From: Agromyces cerinus subsp. cerinus
GTDB lineage: Bacteria; Actinomycetota; Actinomycetes; Actinomycetales; Microbacteriaceae
Assembly: GCF_900142065.1 (NCBI RefSeq)
Contig: NZ_FSRJ01000003.1
Location: 1-64,000, forward strand
Length of the DNA: 64,000 bases
Reading direction: 5' to 3'
Below, piece by piece: positions 51,858-59,768 of this stretch (position 1 is the first letter of the stretch; every line of letters starts with the position of its first letter). A program made the position numbers and the translations under genes. The notes under the pieces were generated by a model that was not told the origin of the DNA, made no database searches, and saw nothing but the letters and a program-made list of their open reading frames with translations.

Positions 51858-53146
51858 CAGCCGAAGCCGATCGCGGTCGCCTTCGTCTGAATCTCCTTCG
51901 CGGCGTCCGCCGCCGACATCGTGCCGCGCGCGACCATTTCGGAGTACTTGCTGATCAGATCCGACACCTGGGACCACGTGGGGTAGTTCGGCGTCGCCAC
52001 GGTGTCATTCATCTGCTGCATCAGCGTGCTCGTGACGGGGTTGTCCTGGATCGGCTGATAGCCGGCGGCGCCCGTGTTCGCAGGAAGCTCGCCCTGAAGG
52101 TCGTACCACCCCTCCTGCTGCTGGGTCTTCCCCATCCACGACACCAGGGACCAGGCGGATGCCTTGTTCTTGGATGCCGAGAAGACGCCGAGGTTGCCCC
52201 CGCCGATGTACTGGTCGCCGTTGCCCGCAGGGCCCTTCGGCGCTACGGCGTAGCCGACGGAGTCCATCGTGAACCCGGCGGGCGCGGTTCCCTTCTCGAT
52301 CTGGTCCTTGTAGATGTCGAGCATCCACGGACCCGAGATGAACATCGGGGTGCCGCCGTTCTCGAACGTCGCGTCGGTGGATGCCTCGATCGGCGCCTCT
52401 CCGCGCGTGAAGTACCCGGCGTAGTAGTCCAGCGCGCTGATGAACTCCTTGGTGTCGATCGTCCACTGCTTGCCGTCGGTCATGGACCCGCCCGCCTGGG
52501 CGACGAAGGGCACGATCACCTGCGCGGGCTGCTCCGTGGGCCTCGGAAGGCTGAGCCCATAGGTCCCACCCGGACGCGACTCGAAGGCGGCCGCCATCTT
52601 CTGCATCTCCTCCCACGTGGTCGGTGCGGACAGGCCGAGCTGGCTCGCGATGTCCTTCCGGTAGAAAAGGAATCGCGTCTCCACGTACCAGGGCATCGCG
52701 TAGAGCACGTCCTTGTCGCCCGTGACGGAGTCGACGGCCGCGGGGTAGAAGTCGCTGTCGTCGTAGACGCCTCCCGGCAGCTCGTCGAACGCGCCCATGC
52801 CGATCGCGGTCGCGGTCTGGTCCGCGCCGGTCATGATGATGTCCGGCCCCTTCCCTGCCGCAGTGGCCGTCTGGAGCTTCGTGATCACCTGGTCCCACGG
52901 GACATCCGTCACCGTCAGCGATGCCTCCGGGTTCGCCTCGAGCCACGCCAAAGCGAGCTTCTGGAGGTTGTCCGCGTGGCCGCCCGCGGTCCACACCTGG
53001 ATTTCGCCGGATGCCTGCCCTGCAGGCGCGGGTCCGCCGGCGGCGCCATCCGATGTACCGGCGTCGCCGCCACGTCCGCAACCACTGAGGACTAGGGCTG
53101 CGGCGACGGCTACCGCTGTGGCCCGAGCTACTGTCAACCTGCGCAT
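51854..53146 (-). CDS. Carbohydrate ABC transporter substrate-binding lipoprotein
   Basis: The 430-residue protein has a lipobox LSGC (Cys near residue 23) and the extracellular solute-binding family 1 pattern: IQVWTAGGHADNLQKLALAWLEANP, PWYVETRFLFYRKDIASQLGL, FENGGTPMFISGPWMLDIYKDQIEKG and GGGNLGVFSASKNKASAWSLVSWMG. It binds a sugar or oligosaccharide, here probably a beta-glucoside, to deliver it to the permeases. The start is ATG at 53146 because GGAG lies 5 nt upstream. It is the first gene of the operon. Confidence 0.92.
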   Translation of the reverse strand: MRRLTVARATAVAVAAALVLSGCGRGGDAGTSDGAAGGPAPAGQASGEIQVWTAGGHADNLQKLALAWLEANPEASLTVTDVPWDQVITKLQTATAAGKGPDIIMTGADQTATAIGMGAFDELPGGVYDDSDFYPAAVDSVTGDKDVLYAMPWYVETRFLFYRKDIASQLGLSAPTTWEEMQKMAAAFESRPGGTYGLSLPRPTEQPAQVIVPFVAQAGGSMTDGKQWTIDTKEFISALDYYAGYFTRGEAPIEASTDATFENGGTPMFISGPWMLDIYKDQIEKGTAPAGFTMDSVGYAVAPKGPAGNGDQYIGGGNLGVFSASKNKASAWSLVSWMGKTQQQEGWYDLQGELPANTGAAGYQPIQDNPVTSTLMQQMNDTVATPNYPTWSQVSDLISKYSEMVARGTMSAADAAKEIQTKATAIGFGW

Positions 53147-53176
53147 ACTCACTCCGTTGTGTTTCGATAGTCATCT

Positions 53177-53188
53177 TCGAAATTTCGA
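53177..53188. promoter_or_regulatory. LacI-type operator candidate
   Basis: TCGAAATTTCGA is a perfect 12-bp palindrome between the divergent binding-protein and LacI genes. GTCATC (53170) and GATGAC (53187) form an overlapping wider repeat, and further TTTCGA/TACGAAA halves flank it. It would cover the promoter of the sugar operon. Confidence 0.65.
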
Positions 53189-53313
53189 TGACACATTACG
53201 AAAGAGCATAAGGTCAGCGTCGGAGGCTGTCCACTCATCCTCGGCATCTTTTGGCCGCAGTTCCGTCGCCAAGTTTGCTAGGATTTTCGGAAAGTCACCG
53301 CTAAGGAGCCTGG

Positions 53314-54303
53314 ATGGCCACGCAGCTAGCGCAGATCGCAGCAGAGGCCGGGGTGTCCGTCCCCACCGTCTCCAAAGTGCTGAACGCGAGGGCGGATGTC
53401 TCGCCGACGACGCGAGAACGTGTGACCGCTGTCCTCGAGCAGCATGGTCTCGCGATCCGACCTCGCCCGCGTGCGACCACCGGCCTCCTCGATGCGCGCA
53501 TCGTCAACTTGGACGGCGCGTGGGCCGAAACAGTCGTACGCGGTGCCGCCGCTGCCGCTCGACGGCACGACAAGGACCTCGTCCTCACCGTCGACCCGGA
53601 CCCAGACGACTGCGACGGCTGGGTTCGGCGGGCATTGGCACGTGGCACGGATGGACTTGTGAGCTTCGTCGCCGTGCCGAGCGAAGACGCTCGGCGCGGA
53701 CTTGCCGACAGCGGTGTCCCGCTTGTCGTCGTTGATCCGCTGCACCGAGTGCCCGATGGCACAATGTCGATCTCCGCCACCAACTTTCAGGGCGCATTCG
53801 ATGCGACCAACCACCTGCTGGCGCTCGGGCATCGGCGAATCGCCACCGTCACCGGCCCATTCGACCAGGACAACGCGATCGCCCGATTCGCAGGGTTTCA
53901 AGCCGCGATGCTGCAATCCGGACAGCCTGTCGATCCCGGACTGGTCGATCGATCCGGCTACGGGATCCCTCACGGGTACGACGCGATGCGAGCACTACTG
54001 GACGAAGCGGACCCGCCGACCGCCATCTTCGCCGCGAGCGACGACAGCGCCCTCGGCGCGATCCGAGCCATCCGCGAGCGCGGGCTGCATGTCCCCGACG
54101 ATATTTCCGTGATCGGGTTCGACGACCTGCCGTTCTCACAGTGGACGGATCCTCCGCTGACTACGATCCGTCAGCCGCTGGCCGAGATGGGCGATGCCGC
54201 CGTCGAACTGCTGATCCGGATCCGGGCGGGGCTGGCGCCGACCGCGCACACCGAATTGTCGACCCGGCTGATCGTGCGCTCGTCCACCGCACGCCTGGGT
54301 TAG
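53314..54303 (+). CDS. LacI family transcriptional regulator
   Basis: The 329-residue regulator has the LacI HTH (QLAQIAAEAGVSVPTVSKVLNARADVSPTTRERV) and hinge, and a periplasmic-binding-like effector domain ending with GFDDLPFSQWTDPPLTTIRQPLAEMG. It is divergent from the sugar uptake operon and most probably represses it, with release by the imported sugar. AAGGAG lies 6 nt before the ATG. Confidence 0.93.
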   Translation: MATQLAQIAAEAGVSVPTVSKVLNARADVSPTTRERVTAVLEQHGLAIRPRPRATTGLLDARIVNLDGAWAETVVRGAAAAARRHDKDLVLTVDPDPDDCDGWVRRALARGTDGLVSFVAVPSEDARRGLADSGVPLVVVDPLHRVPDGTMSISATNFQGAFDATNHLLALGHRRIATVTGPFDQDNAIARFAGFQAAMLQSGQPVDPGLVDRSGYGIPHGYDAMRALLDEADPPTAIFAASDDSALGAIRAIRERGLHVPDDISVIGFDDLPFSQWTDPPLTTIRQPLAEMGDAAVELLIRIRAGLAPTAHTELSTRLIVRSSTARLG

Positions 54304-54510
54304 CTCTCCCTCCCCGTGGTGTTGGTGAACGCGGGCCGAGGGGACCGTGCCACCGATGCCGGTGTGGGGTCTGAATTCACGCGCGCAGCGCGCGGAAACG
54401 GAGAGTCGCCGCCAATTGTGGCGATAGCGTTGGGATTTCGCCCGCAGACGAGTGCTCAGGACTCCTTCCGCCTCGCTCGGTCGAGCTTTTCAAAGAAGAG
54501 AGCAGACCTG

Positions 54511-54879
54511 ATGTCAGATTCCTCGAACGCCCCCGAACCGGACTTCGACTCGGGCCCCTGGGCGACGATCGCATCGGGCATGAAGGTGCACACCAAGCGC
54601 GGTCGCCTGGTCATCTCCGAAGGTCACCTCGGCCTGCTTCGCGAGAACGGGGACCTGATCGACAGCGCGCCGGTCTCGGCCGTGCAGGTCAAGAAGGGCT
54701 TCACCTACTCGATGAGCTCGATCCCGACGATCATCGTGAACAGCACCAAGTACAAGGTGATGGTCTCCTACGAGCTCTCCCTCGAGCGTGGACTCGGCGA
54801 CGAGCAGGCCAAGGAGATCCAGGCCGAGGACAACGAGAAGCTGTTCGCCGTCGTCCGCGGCCTCGGCGGCAAGGCATAG
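54511..54879 (+). CDS. Small acidic/basic protein of unknown function
   Basis: The 122-residue protein has a strand-rich pattern (ASGMKVHTKRGRLVISEGHLGLLRENGDLIDSAPVSAVQVKKG) followed by a helix (DEQAKEIQAEDNEKLFAVVRGLG). The pattern could be a small PH-like fold but no family was recognised. It overlaps the next gene by 1 nt (TAGTG), so the pair is translationally coupled. The region upstream contains a GATAGCGTT promoter-like box. Confidence 0.7.
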   Translation: MSDSSNAPEPDFDSGPWATIASGMKVHTKRGRLVISEGHLGLLRENGDLIDSAPVSAVQVKKGFTYSMSSIPTIIVNSTKYKVMVSYELSLERGLGDEQAKEIQAEDNEKLFAVVRGLGGKA

Positions 54880-55703
54880 TGGTCGGTTCCCGCTCTCGCG
54901 CCACCCGGCACGAGCTGGCGCAGATGTTCTGCGACGAGCGGGGCTATCGCTTCCGCGACCGCATCGTCAACCTCCCGGTCTCCGGACTCCTGTTCCGGAG
55001 CTCGAAGAACGTGGTCATGACGGGCGTCGTCGATGCGCTCGACGCCGCCGCACCGTTCATCTTCGCCGGGGTGTCGGCGCGCGGACGGCGACTGCGGGGC
55101 CTGAAGCTCATCATGCTCCCGTTGCCGCGCCCGGTGCCGAACATGGTGCTGCTCAGCGCGACCGGGAACGTCCTGAAGCACCTCGGCATCGCGCTGAAGG
55201 AGTCCCAACGCCTCACGGTGGAGGGTACCTTCCAGAGCGTCTTCACGCTCTACTGCCCCGCGGAGTACGAGCGCGACGCACTCTACGTGTTCACCCCCGA
55301 CCTCATGGGTCGGCTCATGGATGCCGCCGCGGGCTGCGACATGGAGATCGTCGACGACCGGGTGCTGATCTACGCCCCGCCGCATGCGTTCTCGAAGCCG
55401 GGACAACTCGACGCACTGCCCGGCCTGGCGCAGTACCTGCACGAGAAGTTCGAGCGCCAGACTCGCCGCTACCGCGATGAGCGCCGCACCGACGAGGCGC
55501 TGGACGACCCCTTCAGGCGCGCGCAGGTCACCACGAGCCGGGGAACCGAGGAGCGGCATCTGGTCGGTGCCTCGGGCCGTCGCCTCCGCACGCGCACCAC
55601 GGCATGGCAGAAGGTCGGAATCACCGCCGCCGCGACCCTCGCGCTGTCGGCGGCGCTCTACTGGATCGGAATGGTCGCCACGGCGATGTTCGCCGCAGCC
55701 TGA
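54879..55703 (+). CDS. Membrane-tethered protein of unknown function
   Basis: The 274-residue protein is soluble apart from one C-terminal helix (ITAAATLALSAALYWIGMVATAMFAAA). The segment LTVEGTFQSVFTLYCPAEYERDALYVFTPDLMGRLMDAAAG weakly resembles DUF3137-type domains. A basic region (RQTRRYRDERRTDEALDD) precedes the helix. It begins with GTG that overlaps the previous stop. The tail anchor places it at the inner membrane face; the role is unknown. Confidence 0.72.
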   Translation: MVGSRSRATRHELAQMFCDERGYRFRDRIVNLPVSGLLFRSSKNVVMTGVVDALDAAAPFIFAGVSARGRRLRGLKLIMLPLPRPVPNMVLLSATGNVLKHLGIALKESQRLTVEGTFQSVFTLYCPAEYERDALYVFTPDLMGRLMDAAAGCDMEIVDDRVLIYAPPHAFSKPGQLDALPGLAQYLHEKFERQTRRYRDERRTDEALDDPFRRAQVTTSRGTEERHLVGASGRRLRTRTTAWQKVGITAAATLALSAALYWIGMVATAMFAAA

Positions 55704-56101
55704 CCATCGAACGACTGGCGCCGCCGACCGCGATGACCGCGCGACATTCGCGACACGACATCCGCACGCGCGCGCGTCGACCCCCGTATGGGGGTGTTCG
55801 TAGTGGTAATCTCGTGCCACCACCACGACCGGCGGCGACTGCGATTCGGGTTCGCAGCCTCCTCAGTACCGGTCGTGTTGGCCGGGCGAGGAGCAGAAGG
55901 GGGCCAACCGCTTCCCGTCCCTGAGTGACGCGTGCGCTCGTGCGTACGCCATCGATGCGACCGCGACCCTACCCGCGTTGGCCATCGATGGCCGGGCTGG
56001 TGAGACCCCTTCACCGGCCCGGCGGCCCGAACCGTGCACGACGGTGACCGGGCACGCGGCACGCGCTGGCCTGTGTCGGCGGCCGGGTGCAGACTGGCAG
56101 C
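55704..56101. other. 398-nt gap with a structured region; no protein gene
   Basis: No plausible coding frame is seen on either strand. The central part (55824-55908) holds three stems and is listed separately. The rest is GC-rich with the palindromic CCCCCGTATGGGGG at 55785 and a CGTGCGCTCGTGCG stretch near 55930. Confidence 0.5.
55824..55908 (+). ncRNA. Candidate structured RNA
   Basis: Three stems occur in order on the plus strand: P1 CACGACCGG (55824-55832) with CCGGTCGTG (55869-55877), P2 nested CTGCGA (55839-55844) with TCGCAG (55852-55857), and P3 GTTGGCC (55877-55883) with GGCCAAC (55902-55908). P1 and P3 abut. No known RNA family was recognised, and the strand is not proven. It may be a 5' regulatory element for the SRAP gene or a small RNA. 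Confidence 0.4.
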
Positions 56102-56806
56102 ATGTGCGGACGATTCGCGAACGACGCCAAGATCGACGAACTCATCCAGGAGTTCGTCGCCGAGGGCGGCGACTACCGCGACTGGCGACCCCAGTTCTCC
56201 ATCGCGCCGACCGAGGTCGTGCCGATCGTGCGGGAGCGCAAGAACAGCGAGACCGGCGAGGTCAGGCGTTCGGTCGACCCTGCGGTGTGGAACTTCCGCC
56301 CGTCGTTCATGAAGGAGTCGAAGCGCCCGCAGTTCAACACGCGCATCGAGACGGTCGCCACCAACGGGTTGTGGAAGGGCGCCTTCGCGTCATCCCGCTG
56401 CCTCGTGCCGATGCGCGGCTACTACGAGTGGACCGGCGAGCCCGGCAGCAAGCAGGCCTGGTTCCTGCACGGCGACGAGCCCCTGCTCGCCGCGGCCGGC
56501 ATCTACACGGCGCGCAAGGTCGGCGACGAGTGGGAGGTCTCGACGTCGATCATCACGCGCGAGGCTCGGGATGCCTCGGGCGAGGTGCACGACCGCATGC
56601 CCGTCTTCCTCGACCGCGACGCATGGAACGACTACCTCGCGCCCGTGAAGCTCGACGAGGCCAGCAAGGCCGAGATGCTCGCGCTCATGACGGCCGAGTC
56701 CGAGCGCGTCGCCGCCTCGATCTCGAACTACGAGGTCGACCGGCGGGTCAACAACTCACGAGCGGTCGACCCGGCCGACCCCACGCTGATCGAGCCGCTC
56801 GGCTGA
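56102..56806 (+). CDS. SRAP domain protein (YedK/HMCES-like abasic-site protein)
   Basis: The 234-residue protein starts MCGRF, so after removal of Met the catalytic Cys2 is N-terminal. PQFSIAPTEVVPIV, FNTRIET, the RGYYEW Glu and VHDRMPVFL (catalytic His) complete the SRAP active site. YedK/HMCES proteins covalently trap abasic sites in single-stranded DNA through a thiazolidine link. The ATG at 56102 is fixed by the need for Cys at position 2. No SOS box was recognised upstream. Confidence 0.95.
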   Translation: MCGRFANDAKIDELIQEFVAEGGDYRDWRPQFSIAPTEVVPIVRERKNSETGEVRRSVDPAVWNFRPSFMKESKRPQFNTRIETVATNGLWKGAFASSRCLVPMRGYYEWTGEPGSKQAWFLHGDEPLLAAAGIYTARKVGDEWEVSTSIITREARDASGEVHDRMPVFLDRDAWNDYLAPVKLDEASKAEMLALMTAESERVAASISNYEVDRRVNNSRAVDPADPTLIEPLG

Positions 56807-56807
56807 C

Positions 56808-56837
56808 GACGGCGCGACCCGCACGGGTCGCGCCGTC
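56808..56837. terminator. Bidirectional terminator
   Basis: GACGGCGCGACCC-GCAC-GGGTCGCGCCGTC is a perfect 13-bp stem between the convergent SRAP and PLDc_N-SHOCT genes. It can serve both; T-runs are short. Confidence 0.85.
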
Positions 56838-56842
56838 CCGTC

Positions 56843-57238
56843 TCAGTACTTGCCGCCGAGCGCCTTGTTCTTCAGCGCCTCGAACTCGCCGTCGGTGATG
56901 AGCCCCTGCTCGCGCAGCGACTGCGCCTTGGTGATCTCCTCGGCCGGATTCGCGAACGACATCGAGCGGATCTCGTCCTCCGAGTACTCCTGGTACTCGA
57001 CCTGCTTGCGGGCCGAGCGCTCGGCCATCCCCCTGCCCCTCGCGATGAGGTAGACCAGCGCCGTGACGAACGGCACGAAGACGAGGAAGATCACCCACAG
57101 CGCCTTGAACCAGCCGTTGAGCGAGTGGTCGCGGAAGATGTCGATCAGCACGTACACCAGCACGAACAGGTACGCCACGTAGGCGAAGATCCAGAAGCAG
57201 AACCAGAACCAGTCCCAGATGCTGTTGAGGAAGTACAT
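56843..57238 (-). CDS. PLDc_N and SHOCT domain membrane protein (paralogue of 10626)
   Basis: The 131-residue protein has a Trp/Phe-rich helix, then [33 protein letters not shown], nearly matching the 10626 protein, and a SHOCT end EEITKAQSLREQGLITDGEFEALKNKAL. Domain order and spacing are the same in both copies. Function unknown. The ATG at 57238 is supported by AAAGGCGA upstream. Confidence 0.86.
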   Translation of the reverse strand: MYFLNSIWDWFWFCFWIFAYVAYLFVLVYVLIDIFRDHSLNGWFKALWVIFLVFVPFVTALVYLIARGRGMAERSARKQVEYQEYSEDEIRSMSFANPAEEITKAQSLREQGLITDGEFEALKNKALGGKY

Positions 57239-57381
57239 TGGCGATCGCCTTTCGACCGAGCCGGCATCACCGGCGAGCAGAGTCGGCACCGAGACGGCGC
57301 CATTTGGTCCTTCTGCCGTCAACCTAGCGCAGGCAGTGCCTCAGAGGACTGAGGCACGCGAGACCGCATCGATCGCGCCGT

Positions 57382-58179
57382 TCACGTCGTCTTCGGGGGC
57401 ACCGGACTACCCGGGCGATGCGCCGGAAGGGCGTACGACGGAAGCCCGCGGCGACGGATCAGCCACTCGGCGACGAGGAGGTTCGGGATCCAGCAGAGGA
57501 AGGGCACCGCTGCGTAGGCGTTGTCGAACGCGGCTTCGAAGTCGAAGTCTCCGCCCGGCAGCGCCTGCGCGCCGAGCAGCACGCCGATCCAGAGCCGCAG
57601 CGTGACCGCCGCGTAGGTCAGGGCGAAGTTGCGCATCATCCAGGCGCGGTGGCTCGCGACATCCCCCGCCCTGATCGATCGGTAGGCGCGCAGTCCGGTC
57701 GCGATCCACAGCACGGCGAGGGCACCGAACCCGAAGAACCCGACGAGGCCGGCCGAGTTGAACGGGGCCATCACGAGACCGGCGACGCCGGCGGTCAGCA
57801 CGGCGACGAGGTACCCGCGGCCGGTCCAGCGGTGCACACGCGGATGCCTCGTGCGAAGCCCTCGCCAGAACTGCAGCGGCCCGACCACGAGTGCGACGCC
57901 GCCCGCGACGATGTGCACGTAGAAGGCGAGCTGCACGAACGCAGGGCGGCCGTCGTAGTTCGGGGCGAGACCCGCGCCCTCGTCGGCGAGCGCGGCGAGC
58001 GATGCGGTGAGATAGGGCACGACGGCGTAGACGGCGATCGCCAACGACGACAGCAGCACCCACGTCCATGCCGCACGCGTAGCGATCGAGCCACCGGCGC
58101 GGGAGGTCGGCGTGCCTCTTCCCTCCGCTCGCCGGGAGTCGGGGATGGATGCGGCCTGGGTTCTCGTGCCTGCGCTCAT
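57382..58179 (-). CDS. DUF2306-type membrane protein
   Basis: The 265-residue protein has an Arg/Ser-rich N-terminal tail and about six helices. FYVHIVAGGVALVVGPLQFWRGLRTRHPRVHRWTGRGYLVAV has the conserved histidines of DUF2306 proteins, and SHRAWMMRNFALTYAAVTLRLWIG is the second family motif. Conserved histidines suggest heme or quinone contact, but no function is established. The start may alternatively be the ATG at 58191. Confidence 0.83.
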   Translation of the reverse strand: MSAGTRTQAASIPDSRRAEGRGTPTSRAGGSIATRAAWTWVLLSSLAIAVYAVVPYLTASLAALADEGAGLAPNYDGRPAFVQLAFYVHIVAGGVALVVGPLQFWRGLRTRHPRVHRWTGRGYLVAVLTAGVAGLVMAPFNSAGLVGFFGFGALAVLWIATGLRAYRSIRAGDVASHRAWMMRNFALTYAAVTLRLWIGVLLGAQALPGGDFDFEAAFDNAYAAVPFLCWIPNLLVAEWLIRRRGLPSYALPAHRPGSPVPPKTT

Positions 58180-58265
58180 GCGGCCCAGCATCGCGACCGG
58201 CACGGCGCGCCGTCATCGGGCGCTCCCCCGGATCCCGACGGGTGGTAACCCCCCAGCGGGAGCAC

Positions 58266-59735
58266 CTACACCTCGGAGGCCGCCTCCAGCCGACCCGATT
58301 CCACGGCCGCGACGAACGCCCGGTAGTCACGTTCGTTCTGGTCGGCGTACGCCACCGCGAAGTCGGCGATCGCCTCATCGAAACGGTCGCTGCCGCCGAG
58401 GTATCCGGCGATCGCGACCCGGTCGCCCGAACGGGCGTGGGCTCGCGCGAGCGTCTCGCCGCAGACCCGCGCGTACAGCTTGGCGCCCGACGGCACGCTG
58501 GTCTCGATGTCGAACGACCCCTTCCAGTCGTGCAACTGGCGCAGGTAGAAGTCGCGATCGACCCCGTCGTGGCCGGCGGCGCGCTGCCAGCCGAGGAAGA
58601 TGTCGCTTGCCGCCTGCATCGTGCGTTGCCCGCGAACGACGCGTTCGCCGTGGTGGTCGTACGCACTCGGTGCGAGGAAGCGCTCGAGCACGGACGCCTG
58701 CGCCTCCTTGGCCTGGAGGAGCAGCGGGTCCTCATCGTCACGGCCGCGCAGCAGCACGATCCACGCCCTCGTGCCGACACTGCCGACACCCACGACCTTG
58801 CGGGCCATGTGCAGGTAGGTGAACTCCTCGAGCGGATGCCTCGCCAGCGGCAGCGTCGTGCGATAGTCGCGCAGCAGCTCGCGCATGGCCAGCTCGTCAT
58901 CGGCGCGCGTGCGGCCGAACGGCGCGAGGTCTTCGACCGGCACGATGAGCGGCGGGTCCGCGGCGATGCGGAGTTCGCCGTCGACGACGCGCACGAGCTT
59001 CGAGAAGGCCTTCATGCTGTCGCGCGTCCTCGCCTTCGCGAGGATCGAATCGGTGCGCTTGACCTGCTCCTTCTCGGCATGGCCGGAGAGCCGCTCGGTG
59101 CGCACCCACTCGGCGAGCGTGTCGGCGTCGAGCCGGTCGTACCAGGCATCGAGCACGCGGGACTCGGCGGCCCGATGCATCCGCTCGCGATAGCCGCGCA
59201 CCGCCGCGACCGTCACCTCACGGCCTTCGTCGCGGGAGAATCCGCGCGCCCGGGAGCCGATCTCGAAGCTCGCCGCGAGCCGCTTGAGGTCCCACTCCCA
59301 CGGCCCCGGCAAGGTCTCGTCGAAGTCGTTGATGTCGAAGACGAGCTTGCGCTCCGGGGAGCCGAAGACGCCGAAGTTCGACAGGTGCGCGTCGCCGCAG
59401 ATCTGTACCGTGATGCCGGAGTCGGCCGTGCTCGCGAGATCGGCCGCCATGATCAGCGCCGCCCCGCGATAGAACGTGAACGGCGAGACCATCATGCGCG
59501 CGTGCCGGATCGGGATGAGCTCGGCGACCCGGTTCGTCGCCTGCTCCTCGAGCAGCGCCACCGGGTCGGGCCGATCGGCCGCGGGAGCCCAGTCGGCGTG
59601 GTCGGGCCGCGGCGAGCGCCGACGCGCGGCGCGCCCCCACTCGGCTCGGGCCGCGAAGTCGGTCGGGTCCGGCGGCGGCGCGGCGGGCCCGCCTGCCGTG
59701 CCGGTGGCATCGGATGCCTCGTGGTGTGCCTTCAT
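58266..59735 (-). CDS. DUF2252 family protein
   Basis: The 489-residue protein has the DUF2252 hallmarks PFTFYRGAALIMAADLAS, QICGDAHLSNFGVFGSPERKLVFDINDFDET and GVGSVGTRAWIVLLRGRDDEDPLLLQAKEA. The GDAHLSNFG and DINDFDE motifs resemble the catalytic and metal-binding loops of protein-kinase-like folds. The activity is unknown. The gene follows the MFS gene on the same strand after 33 nt and could be co-transcribed. Confidence 0.92.
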   Translation of the reverse strand: MKAHHEASDATGTAGGPAAPPPDPTDFAARAEWGRAARRRSPRPDHADWAPAADRPDPVALLEEQATNRVAELIPIRHARMMVSPFTFYRGAALIMAADLASTADSGITVQICGDAHLSNFGVFGSPERKLVFDINDFDETLPGPWEWDLKRLAASFEIGSRARGFSRDEGREVTVAAVRGYRERMHRAAESRVLDAWYDRLDADTLAEWVRTERLSGHAEKEQVKRTDSILAKARTRDSMKAFSKLVRVVDGELRIAADPPLIVPVEDLAPFGRTRADDELAMRELLRDYRTTLPLARHPLEEFTYLHMARKVVGVGSVGTRAWIVLLRGRDDEDPLLLQAKEAQASVLERFLAPSAYDHHGERVVRGQRTMQAASDIFLGWQRAAGHDGVDRDFYLRQLHDWKGSFDIETSVPSGAKLYARVCGETLARAHARSGDRVAIAGYLGGSDRFDEAIADFAVAYADQNERDYRAFVAAVESGRLEAASEV

Positions 59736-59768
59736 GGTGCTCCCCCGTTCCTCGTCGTGCCCCTCGGT

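Noticed and set aside
46389-54303. Phage or integrative element at tRNA-Gly
   Set aside because: No integrase, excisionase or duplicated tRNA end was seen. The island idea is kept only as a hypothesis from the GH3 overlap.
55785-55798. CCCCCGTATGGGGG palindrome as a terminator of the 54879 gene
   Set aside because: The loop would be only four bases with no T-run, and it lies 80 nt past the stop; it may be a terminator, but support is too weak to list it.
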